A stretch of DNA of 64,000 nt from NCBI RefSeq assembly GCF_963675165.1, contig NC_087386.1, positions 4,904,169 to 4,968,168 of the forward strand, written 5' to 3'. Position 1 is the first letter of the stretch. Every line of letters begins with the position of its first letter. The notes below the pieces were generated by a model. That model was not told the origin of the DNA. It saw only the letters and a program-made list of their open reading frames with translations, and made no database searches. The position numbers and the translations under genes were made by a program. Origin of the DNA: Halichondria panicea. Lineage: Eukaryota > Porifera > Demospongiae > Suberitida > Halichondriidae. Of the stretch, positions 30,302 to 39,689 are shown one piece after another.

Positions 30302-31560
30302 TGTTGTTAGATCAAATTGACAACAGCATTTCTGAACAGGGAACTTCAGGAGGAGGTTTATATGAAGCAACCTCAAGGTCTCATGGCACAGGGGAAAGAG
30401 CATTTGTGCAAATTGGATCGTAGCATCTATGGCTTGAAACAGTCCCCACCCCACGATGCTGGAACCCAGTGCTGGACAATTAAACAGCTGAAGAAAATGG
30501 GGTTTGTACAGTCAGTAAGTGATCCCCGTATTTATGTTGCCCTAGACGGAGAGACATTTGTGATTGGAGTCTACAGGGACGACACAGTGTTGGCTGGAGA
30601 AAGCGACAACCGAATAGCCGAAGTGAAGCAATCTCTTGGTGTGCATTTTGATACAAAAGATCTGGGAAAACTAAAGCTATATTTCTTGGGCATTGTTTAG
30701 AACGAAGACACAGGAGACGTCTGCATGGATGGGCATGGGACAACCATGCAGCCTATAATTATATCGAAACCGTTTAAAACAAATTTGGAATGAAACAAGC
30801 TAAAGCTATATCCATTCCTGTCGATCCTATTACAAAACTAGTGAAAGCAACAGAGATGAAGATGAAGTATTCGATCAGGAGCAGTATCAGTCCTTTCTTT
30901 GTTAGAAGTTTAATGTATATACTATAATTAATAACATATATACGCAGTAAGTGATGTGGCCAAGTTTACTTCCAACCCAATTAACCAAGAAACATTGGAC
31001 TGGTTTGAAACGAATTATGCGATATACAAAAGGAACTGTCAGTTTATGCCGAAACTATGAACAGCCGAAAATTGTCAAGCCTACACTCATGCATACAGAC
31101 TCTGACTGGGCAGGTGACTGATGACACAATATCAATTTCTGGTTATCTTTTTCAGAAGTGCAGTCAGTTGGAGAAGCAAGAAAACAGTCTTACGTGGCTT
31201 TATCCACAGCAGAAGCTGAGTACATGGCACTTCTAGTGCATCACAAAAAGCTATCTGGATGAGGCAACTTACTTTTGAGCTCGGATACACCTCTATATAT
31301 ATGGAACCCACAACCATGCATATATATAAGAGGACAATCAATCATGCATGCAATTCAATCAACCCCCAATTCCATGGAGATCGAAACACAATGTGATCAG
31401 AACAAGTGATCAACAATTAAGCAAGTGAAATTGGAATACAGCCCAAGTCAAGAAATGCATGGTGGCAGATATGTTGATAAAGGGACTCAATCCGAGATCA
31501 ATGAGACACTCAGAATCATGGCAGGACTCAGAATCATGCCTGAACAATTTGATTTAAAGT
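30302..31560 (+). mobile_element. Degenerate Ty1/copia-type retrotransposon pol fragment
   Basis: Positions 30317-30700 encode the central part of a copia-type reverse transcriptase (TAFLNRELQEEVYMKQPQG, LYGLKQSP, and YRDD where the family has an Asp-Asp catalytic motif). Further pieces in other frames match the end of the polymerase (RIMRYTKGTV) and the RNase H-like region (TDSDWAGD near 31097-31120; a TAEAEYMA-like region near 31205). Frameshifts and stops separate the pieces. No gag, integrase or paired long terminal repeats were seen. It is a dead insertion between array genes. Confidence 0.85.
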
Positions 31561-32253
31561 GAGCTATAGGAAGAGTGCTGTTTACCTTGTTGTTGGAACT
31601 CATCATAAATGGAACTGTACCTGTATTGTTCCTGTGTGTTAGACATAACTGTGTAGATATATATATACACAGCATGTATGCATATATGCAACTGTATAGT
31701 GTCTGATTATATTACTGTTCTGTAGCATGCATATTTTAGTCTGGTGCAATTGTCTTTTAATGTCAACTTGAAGTTTTTTAAGCTTCATTGTAGTTGCTCT
31801 GCAACAAATATTTCTGTGTTACACAACAGAATTAGTAAACCTCCCTTCTAGACTATTCTATATAATTATAATGTCAGGAGTGCATGAATAGGAGTATCCG
31901 ACACCCACGCACTGCAATAGCAAACGCACAAAGCTATGTTTTCTTACATGTATGGGAGCGTCATACTACGTAGTTATCATAACAATCGCTAATACATGAA
32001 TATACTTATAAGTGAAAATCACCTGATATAAGGTGCGTTGTTACGAAAATTACCCGCTATACGGTAGATCAACTGTGCCTGTAATAGACACACATTGCTT
32101 GTACATGACTACATATTTTTATCCTTCATTACCCTCCAATTAGACAGATATGTGTTTGTTAGTGTATGATGCCTTGCTAATGACAATGTAACATAATACA
32201 CGCAACAGTAAAAAGAACATAATAGCCTGCCAAACATCATAATTATTAACAAG
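31561..32253. other. Intergenic; partial element end and clade B start-proximal block
   Basis: No gene. Positions 32038-32066 end in attacccgctatacggta, a single end of the TACCGTATA family. Positions 32185-32253 (acgcaacagtaaaaagaaca to the ATG) match the region just upstream of other clade B genes, but the distal block (ggcaggatattgtaca) is missing. Positions 31740-31850 could be the decayed end of the copia element, without a partner to prove it. Confidence 0.45.
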
Positions 32254-34140
32254 ATGAAGATGCACTACACTAGTGGGAGTTTAGCTAGGCTGCTGCTAAT
32301 CTTTACAATAGCCTTGTCTATTAGTTATCAGTCTGAATCAGCTACACGTGAAAATGAGAATGTTAATCAGAAATGGCACGAAACAGATACACAGAATTTG
32401 TGCAACAATGACATGGACTGCCCTCCGTGGACAGAATGTAACAATACCAAATGTGAGTGTAAAGCAAATCTAAAGAATTATTTCACTGTTAAATGTGACG
32501 AGGCAACACTTGAACTATCTGTTATCAGATGCCACTGTGTTACGTATAACAACGTGACAGACGAGTTAGTTGAAGGAAACTGCTTTGAGAATTGTGACAA
32601 TGGCTACGACAAAAGTGAGTACCTCCCATTGCCAAAGAATGTATCCAAACTAAACCAGTTCATGTGTGAGAAGAGGTGGAACAGAACAGGAAGACTGTGT
32701 GGGAGGTGTCTACCTGGACACTCTCCATTGGCTTATTCTTACGACATGAGGTGTGTGAAATGCCCTGAGGGGAACAGAAATATCTGGAAGTACATTCTAG
32801 TGGCGTTTGGTCCACTTACAGTGTTTTACTTAGTGCTCCTGTTCTTCAAGATCAATGCAACCTCTTCGTACTTACACAGTTATGTTGTCTACAGCCAAAT
32901 GATTACAACACCTGTTTTTGCTAGAGCTATAACAGAATACACCGACCATACCTCAACTTACTTAAAATTTACAACTTTAATAGTTATCGACCTACATTCT
33001 ATATGGAATCTAGATTTCTTTAAAGGTCTCTACCCTGACATTTGTCTTGATGTGTCCCCACTCACAGTCTTAGCTCTGGACTATGCAGTGGCTATCTACC
33101 CACTACTGTTGACTGTTGTATCGTACATTTCGATCGAGCTACATAGTAGAAACTTCAGACCAGTAGTCATCTTGTGGAGACCATTTCACTATCTCTTTTC
33201 ACGCATTCGTAGTAACTGGGACAGTAGAACTAGTGTGATAGATGCATTTGCAACATTTTTTCTACTATCATTCACGAAAATGGCTTCTACTTCAGTTGAC
33301 CTTCTTACTGCAATGAAAGCAGTTAATCTGAAAAACAACAGTGTGACATGGGTACTGTACAATGATGCAACAATGGAATATTTTGAAACAAAGCATCTGC
33401 CATTTGCTATTCTTGCTATAACATGTTCCATGATATTTGCAATTGTTCCTATCACAGTGTTGTTGATTTACCAATTTCGCTGGTTTCAGAGATTGCTCAG
33501 CTGTCTACACATCCGTCATCCATTGCTACGAGAGGTCATGGAATCTTTTCAAAGCTGCTACACAAATGGCACTCAACCAGGAACCAAAGATCGCCGATGG
33601 TTTTCAGCTACCCATTACATTTTGCGGTATTCCAGCATCATTGTCTACTCAGCAATACTCGATTCTGGTTCTATGGTAATGGGATTAGTGTTAATTATTA
33701 GCTTGCTAGTTTTGACAGCACTAGTGCAACCATACAAGAATGCAAACCGTACGAAAACAGACATTTTGTTTTTGGGAACAATCGGCGTATTTTATTGTTT
33801 TACTGAAGCCGTGGAACATCCATCTTTACGGCCAGAAACAGAATACCATGTATCAACAGTCTTAAGAAATGTCTTCGCAGTTATTCCAATATTGTACATG
33901 CTATGTCTGATCACAAATTGGATCATGAAAAGAATGAGAAAAGTGAAAATGTTTATTACCCGAGTAAGAGCCTGGAGGAGAGGCTATGAGAACATTGAAG
34001 AAAACGTTGAGGAAACTTTGCCAGACAGAATCGTTAATCCCGAAAATTATCAAGATAAAAATCGATTGTTGGACCCTATATGCTCAGATGGCATCTGTAA
34101 TACTCAGCTACTCCCTCACGAATTATCACATAGCTACTAA
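32254..34140 (+). CDS. Clade B multipass membrane protein, intact
   Basis: Intronless, 628 residues from the ATG in acaagATGAAGATG. Signal peptide MKMHYTSGSLARLLLIFTIAL; full ectodomain Cys pattern with CPPWTECNNTKCEC and LCGRCLPGHSPLAYSYD. Own substitutions include KNVSKLNQF, SYISIELHSRNFRPVV and LLTAMKAVN. The variable segment is YSQMITTPVFARAITEYTDH, and the region GTKDRRWFSATHYILRYSS matches the gene at 36156 while differing from 20343 and 23629. The tail runs RVRAWRRGYENIEENVEE to DGICNTQLLPHELSHSY, where the last residues diverge after an apparent small indel. Function unknown. Confidence 0.92.
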   Translation: MKMHYTSGSLARLLLIFTIALSISYQSESATRENENVNQKWHETDTQNLCNNDMDCPPWTECNNTKCECKANLKNYFTVKCDEATLELSVIRCHCVTYNNVTDELVEGNCFENCDNGYDKSEYLPLPKNVSKLNQFMCEKRWNRTGRLCGRCLPGHSPLAYSYDMRCVKCPEGNRNIWKYILVAFGPLTVFYLVLLFFKINATSSYLHSYVVYSQMITTPVFARAITEYTDHTSTYLKFTTLIVIDLHSIWNLDFFKGLYPDICLDVSPLTVLALDYAVAIYPLLLTVVSYISIELHSRNFRPVVILWRPFHYLFSRIRSNWDSRTSVIDAFATFFLLSFTKMASTSVDLLTAMKAVNLKNNSVTWVLYNDATMEYFETKHLPFAILAITCSMIFAIVPITVLLIYQFRWFQRLLSCLHIRHPLLREVMESFQSCYTNGTQPGTKDRRWFSATHYILRYSSIIVYSAILDSGSMVMGLVLIISLLVLTALVQPYKNANRTKTDILFLGTIGVFYCFTEAVEHPSLRPETEYHVSTVLRNVFAVIPILYMLCLITNWIMKRMRKVKMFITRVRAWRRGYENIEENVEETLPDRIVNPENYQDKNRLLDPICSDGICNTQLLPHELSHSY

Positions 34141-34301
34141 GTTGTGATGTCATAACACATACACCTAATTTGTCAAGAGAACAAATCATACTAATGAAGA
34201 ACAAATTGCAAAATGATAACTAATATACGTAGTACTGTTATGTGAACTATACCTAGATATAATCACTTGATGTACGTAACTATAGTGTACAGTAAAATCA
34301 A

Positions 34302-34350
34302 AAATGCCTACATCTCTGCAGGCATTACTGTTCATTGAAAGTGTCCTACA
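34302..34350 (+). repeat. Conserved clade B 3' flank block
   Basis: aatgcctacatctctgcagg and cattactgttcattgaaagt lie about 160 bp after the stop. Confidence 0.55.
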
Positions 34351-34629
34351 TCACATTAACTCTATACTTATGTATGTCACCCAATACAACATTCACCTTG
34401 ATGCAAACTATTCCATAGATACAAGAGAGAGAGAGATGCTACCTCGCGGTACAATCAGTGTTTCCTCGCGATTTAATCGAGGCTGTGAGAGGCACAAAGA
34501 AAATAATATTGGAGGTGCTTTATAGATAGTTATGGAGCACCTTTGGACGCAAGCTCCTAAAGAACAAAATAACTGTGTCTTGTGTCTTGGGTGAGATCCA
34601 GAGGGGGTATTTTCTGCCAGCCAATGAAC

Positions 34630-34745
34630 CTAGAGCACTAAAGTACAACCCTCGGCTGGTGACATGCTAATAAAGATCTATGGAGTGATATATTATAGTA
34701 TTTAGCTGGCTAGCAGAGCAACTAACAGGAGCAATAAAACTACTG
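34630..34745 (+). repeat. 5' end fragment of the 0.5 kb interspersed repeat
   Basis: It starts ctagagcactaaagtac with ccctcggctggtgacatg and breaks off after aggagcaataaaac. The full copies are at 9471, 11235 and 15140. Confidence 0.65.
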
Positions 34746-36029
34746 TAGAAACTGGATTATTAGCACTTACTCGAATAAGCGTATCTTTATTTTAAGCGCA
34801 TGCTTAAACTGCAGGTTTTTTGCTCGAATTGAATCGCTTTTCCAATTATACGAAGGATATTAGTGATAATTTAGAATTGATTCAGCTAATTTTATTTATT
34901 TATGAGCTATAGTTAGCTTGTACCGTGCATCGTAGCTATAGTATAGCTGGTGATATCCATCTGGAAGGACTCTCTGGGCATGCTGTTATACCTTGTCTGA
35001 TCATACATGTTGAGAGAATGTGAGACATGGATGAGGTCTTTTTGTTCCAAGTTCCTGGTCAATATGAATGTTTTTATAACAATTATGATGTAAAACGTAA
35101 GAGGCTGGCTTACCTCAAAATTTCCACCAACAACACGAGGCACTGGTAAAGACTGTTTATAAACAATGCCTGCCTGAATGGTCGTCTCTTATGGAGGTTA
35201 TACGGATCCACCCACTTCCGGCCAAACTTATTAATTAGGGGGGGGGGGGGGAAACATGAGTGGTGGTAAGCTGTAGCAATGTTATTTGCGAAAGTTTGTA
35301 GCTCTACTATGGTTGAGCGTGGTATGCAAGGAGAACAGGGTGATAAAGCTAGCTATCATGTCAAGAAAAGGAGTACAGACAACAAGACAATGGTCGATAA
35401 ACCATACAAACCAATTGACCGAATTGTAGATTTATAGAGCTGCACACACATGAAAATGTTTGTCTATTGCACTGATTTCCATATCATGTTTATGTTCAGT
35501 ATCTCTGGAGAGAGAGAGTCTTGTCTCTTTCTGCCTGTGATAGGGAACGGTAGTTTTGCCAACTTTTGTGCCCCCTATTCTTTCTCTTAAGTGTCAACTA
35601 TTAGATATAGAAGAAGGCAATACAATGATAGTCTTGATCCTTTAGAGTGTCTGATTGCACTACCAACAGTGTAGCAGCTCTAACCGTAGCTCAACTTTTA
35701 GCATTTAGCCTACGTATCAAGGTACTTTTTGCCACTCAAACGGCGAACGTGTATAACCACGCCCCTTTTCATGGCTTTTGGCTGGATCCACATAACAGAG
35801 TTTTTAGAGCAACCACTACATTAAAAAGTGAAACGCGGATTGAACTTTTAACCACAAGCATCAAGTCTATGTACGCTGAGCACATGATCTGCTGCCGTTT
35901 CCAATCGCTTTCCTTTCCTAATCTATAATTATGATTATACTAAAAGCTCATACTTTGAGACCTACATAGAGTATACATATAATTATGGTCTATAGCAGCC
36001 CTCTCAAATATTATGATCAGTTCCTCATT
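34746..36029. other. Intergenic, no gene recognised
   Basis: It holds a poly-G run (about 35239-35251) and a 93-codon frame (35647-35928) without signal peptide, domain or repeats, which I do not accept as a gene. Its end (cgtttccaatcgctttcc) recalls the repeat at 29580-29722. Confidence 0.4.
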
Positions 36030-36155
36030 GGCAGGATATTGTACACGCAGTGAAAGCTCAATATGTTCTAAGACATGTTGAAAGTTATTTGAGAGCATAC
36101 ACACAATAAAAAAAAAAACTTATACATGTAGCTAGCCTAACATCATATAGACAAG
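36030..36155 (+). promoter_or_regulatory. Clade B upstream block
   Basis: ttggcaggatattgtacac, gttgaaagttatttgagag and catacacacaataaaa precede the ATG at 36156. It is the most complete copy next to an intact gene, with an A-rich tract before the start. Confidence 0.5.
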
Positions 36156-38033
36156 ATGAAGATGTACTACACAAGTGGAACTTTAGCCAAGCTGCTGTTA
36201 ATTGTCAATATTGCGTTGTCAGTTAGCTATCAGTCTGAATCAGCTACAGATGAGAATGACAATCAGAAAATGACACGAAACAAGTGGATGGGTAAGAAGT
36301 CATGCAACAATGATATGGACTGTCCCCCGTGGACAGAATGTAACAATACTAAATGTGAGTGTAAAGCAAATCTAAACAATTATTTCACTGTTAAATGTGA
36401 CGAGGCACAACTTGAACTATCTGTTATCAGATGCCACTGCGTTACATATAACAACATGACAGATGAGTTAGTTGTAGGAAACTGCTTTGAGAATTGTGAA
36501 AACGGCTACGACAAAAGTGCGTACCTCCCATTGCCAAAAGATGCATCCCAACTAAACCAGTTCATGTGTGAGAAGAGGTGGAACAGAACAGGAAGACTGT
36601 GTGGGAGGTGTCTGCCTGGACACTCTCCACTGGCTTACTCTTATGACATGAGGTGTGTGAAATGCCCTGAGGGGAACAGAAACATCTGGAAGTACATTCT
36701 TGTGGCTTTTGGTCCACTTACAGTGTTTTACTTCGTGCTTCTACTCTTCAAGATCAATGCAACCTCTTATTACTTACACAGTTATGTTGCTTACAGCCTA
36801 ATAATGACAACACCCGTTTTTGCTAGAGCTATAACAGCATACACTAATCATATCTCAACTTACTTAAAATTTACAATTTTAGTACTGGTAGACCTACATG
36901 CGATATGGAATCTAGATTTCTTTAGAAGTCTTTACCCTGACATTTGTCTTGATGTGTCCACACTCACAGTCATAGCTCTGGACTATGCAGTGGCTATCTA
37001 CCCACTACTATTGACTGTTATCTCCTACATCTTGATCGAGCTACATGCTAGAAACTTCAGACTAGTAGTCATCTTGTGGAGACCATTTCTTTACCTCTTT
37101 TCACGTTTCCGTAGAAATTGGGAAAGCAGAACTAGTGTGATAGATGCGTTTGCAACATTTTTTCTACTATCATTTACGAAAATGGTTTCTACTTCAGTTG
37201 ACCTTCTTACTCCAATGAAAACAGTTAACCTAAAGAACAACAATGTGACATGGGTACCATACAATGATGCAACAATGGAATACTTTGAAACAAAGCATCT
37301 GCCATTTGCTATTCTTGCTATAACATGTTCCATGATATTTGCAATTCTTCCTATTATAGTATTGTTGATTTATCAGTTTCGCTGGTTCCAAAGATTGCTG
37401 AGCTGCCTAAAACTACGTCATCCATTGCTACGAGAGGTTATGGAATCCTTTCAAAGCTGCTACACAAACGGCACTCAACCAGGAACAAAAGATCGCCGAT
37501 GGTTTTCAGCTACCCATTACATTTTGCGCTATTCAAACATCATAGTCTACTCAGCAATACTCGATTTTGGCTATATAGTAATGGGATTAGTGTTAATTAT
37601 TAGCTTGCTAGTTTTGACAGCATTAGTGCAACCATACAAGAATGCAAACCGTACGAAAACAGACATTTTGTTCTTTGGAACAATTGGCGTATTTTATTGT
37701 TTTACCGAAGCAATGGAACATCCATCTTTACGGCCAGAAACAGAATACCATGTATCAACAATCTTAAGAAATGTTTTTGCTATTGTTCCAATATTGTACA
37801 TGCTATGTATGACCACAAATTGGATCACAAGAAAAATGATAAAAGTAAAAATGTTTATTACCCGAGCAAGAGCCTGGAGGAGAGGCTATGAGAACATTGA
37901 AGAAAACATTGAGGAAACTTTGCCAGACAGAATCGTTAATCCCGAGAACTATCATGAAAATCGACCTTTGGACCCTATATGCTCAGATGGCATCTGTAAT
38001 GCTCGAGCTACTCTCCCACCAAATATCACATAG
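36156..38033 (+). CDS. Clade B multipass membrane protein, intact
   Basis: Intronless, 625 residues. Signal peptide MKMYYTSGTLAKLLLIVNIAL, spacer NQKMTRNKWMGKKSC, full Cys pattern, LCGRCLPGHSPLAYSYD, then the membrane domain. Own changes are ELVVGNCFENC, SAYLPLPKDASQ and LDFFRSLYPDICL. The variable segment is YSLIMTTPVFARAITAYTNH. The RHYILRYSN-type region and NANRTKTDILF match the 32254 gene. The tail is RARAWRRGYENIEENIEE to PENYHENRPLDPICSDGIC. It is the last array gene; the next gene to the right is VPS13 on the other strand. Function unknown. Confidence 0.93.
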   Translation: MKMYYTSGTLAKLLLIVNIALSVSYQSESATDENDNQKMTRNKWMGKKSCNNDMDCPPWTECNNTKCECKANLNNYFTVKCDEAQLELSVIRCHCVTYNNMTDELVVGNCFENCENGYDKSAYLPLPKDASQLNQFMCEKRWNRTGRLCGRCLPGHSPLAYSYDMRCVKCPEGNRNIWKYILVAFGPLTVFYFVLLLFKINATSYYLHSYVAYSLIMTTPVFARAITAYTNHISTYLKFTILVLVDLHAIWNLDFFRSLYPDICLDVSTLTVIALDYAVAIYPLLLTVISYILIELHARNFRLVVILWRPFLYLFSRFRRNWESRTSVIDAFATFFLLSFTKMVSTSVDLLTPMKTVNLKNNNVTWVPYNDATMEYFETKHLPFAILAITCSMIFAILPIIVLLIYQFRWFQRLLSCLKLRHPLLREVMESFQSCYTNGTQPGTKDRRWFSATHYILRYSNIIVYSAILDFGYIVMGLVLIISLLVLTALVQPYKNANRTKTDILFFGTIGVFYCFTEAMEHPSLRPETEYHVSTILRNVFAIVPILYMLCMTTNWITRKMIKVKMFITRARAWRRGYENIEENIEETLPDRIVNPENYHENRPLDPICSDGICNARATLPPNIT

Positions 38034-38182
38034 CGTAATGTTACAGCATATACACCCAGAGAACATAACCATACTAATCAAGAACAAATTGTAAAATGAT
38101 AACTAATATAGCAGAGTCATTAGTAGTTAAATTCCTTCATTCATCATAATAATGTAGCATACACTACATGTATTTATAAAAT

Positions 38183-38226
38183 AACATTCCTGCAGGCATT
38201 ACTGTAGATGAAAGTATGTCCTTCAT
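38183..38226 (+). repeat. Conserved clade B 3' flank block
   Basis: attcctgcaggcattactgt and gatgaaagtatgtcctt lie about 150 bp after the stop. Confidence 0.5.
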
Positions 38227-39689
38227 CACATTAATTTTATCAAAACTATACTTATAATTATGTACCACCCAGTATAACATTCAAAATGCAAACTGAAAGC
38301 TGCTCATAATGCTTCCATGCATACAAGCGTTATGACTAACAAAGTAACCATCAAAATGCTACAACATTTATTTTTAGTGCAAAAGAGTATATATAGGGAA
38401 TGATTGACCAAGCACGATTGCTGCTAAAAAAGGACACTGGCAGTGCAGCTTTGAAGCTTTTTTCTGGTATACTAAAACTACGTGTATATACCATGCAATG
38501 CATAGCATTCTAGTACATACATGTATACCAAGTAGAATAGCAACAATTTCCAAACAGGTTGAACGATTCGACGACTATAGAAGGAGACTGCAAATGTAAA
38601 ACTAGCCAAAAATCGAGAACGAAATTTTATTTTTAAAAACAAGGCTGGAATACTCCTATAATTATAGTATCGCTCCAAAATTTTAACCATTGAGAGATTA
38701 GAGCGATAATATACACACAAACACACTATACACTATATACCGCTGTGCGCATGTGAGCACCAAAGCAGCTTACCTTTTTGTTGGGAACCTTTTTGCTGGG
38801 TCCATGGTCAATTGGACAATCCTAGTTAAAGCCTACCGGCTTTAACAATGTACTATGCATGTGTCTATTACACCATAACGGATTGAGTAGCCTTTGCACA
38901 CTGCTAGCACTCATTCAAAACAATTGATATTTCAAGGGCGTATATATATAAAAAGAAAAGGGCATGCAACTCACTTTATACGCAATGTACAACGCAAAAT
39001 TCGCGGGAGGCCAGATAGGCTAACCATGCAGGGTTTCATCTAGTGGAGGGGGCAGGGGTGCACCCCCCCCCCAAATGTTGTAGAATAATGACATCATCAC
39101 ATTAGTATTGTATGATGTGCAATACGTAACTAGATCTACTGTGATGCGTAATAATTATGTGGCAACAAATGTGGGAGTGGCCAAACATTTTACGGTGTGC
39201 TTACGTGCGCCCAAACCTAGATGAAAGAAACCCTGCAGTAACATACAGAAGAGGTCAAATTGAAGTTTCTGTTTCGTTGCGCAGTACGCCAATTAAACTA
39301 CACATCCGCCTACGGACGTACTACGCTGTGGTGTCGTGGTTACATTGTTGACACACATCAGCATGTAGCAATTGCCATACAAATACAAATCTAATTTGCG
39401 ATACGTAGGTCAACACACTATTGCAAGCTTGCCATGCACACTCTGACACAATTGTTTTGCCCCTGCGTGCGACATAATCAAACTACATCAGAGTACTACG
39501 CAACGAAGTAGAAACTTAAACTTGGCCTCTACTGTATGTATGTATAGTTAACGTATACGCGTGGGTGGGATGGGTCTAAAAATCGTTACAGTATGAATTT
39601 TGCTGAGTCCAAGCATAGTGTAGGAGTTGCATGTCTCTTTTCTTCATACGCCCTTGATATGGCAAACAAGGGATCTTAACTATAGGTAC
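38227..39689. other. Junction between array and VPS13, no gene recognised
   Basis: Positions 38548-38715 are a copy of the aaactagcc-aa-tcgag repeat. A C run (39061-39071) and a region around 39030 (gcagggtttcatctag) recall 63577. No exon continuing VPS13 could be found on the minus strand although the last exon ends at a good donor at 39690. Confidence 0.5.

Noticed and set aside
33189-33474. Minus-strand frames inside the gene at 32254-34140
   Set aside because: They are shadows in conserved membrane segments; the same shadows recur in paralogues.
35647-35928. 93-codon plus-strand frame
   Set aside because: The upstream start is not ATG, no signal peptide or domain is visible, and its end overlaps an interspersed repeat.
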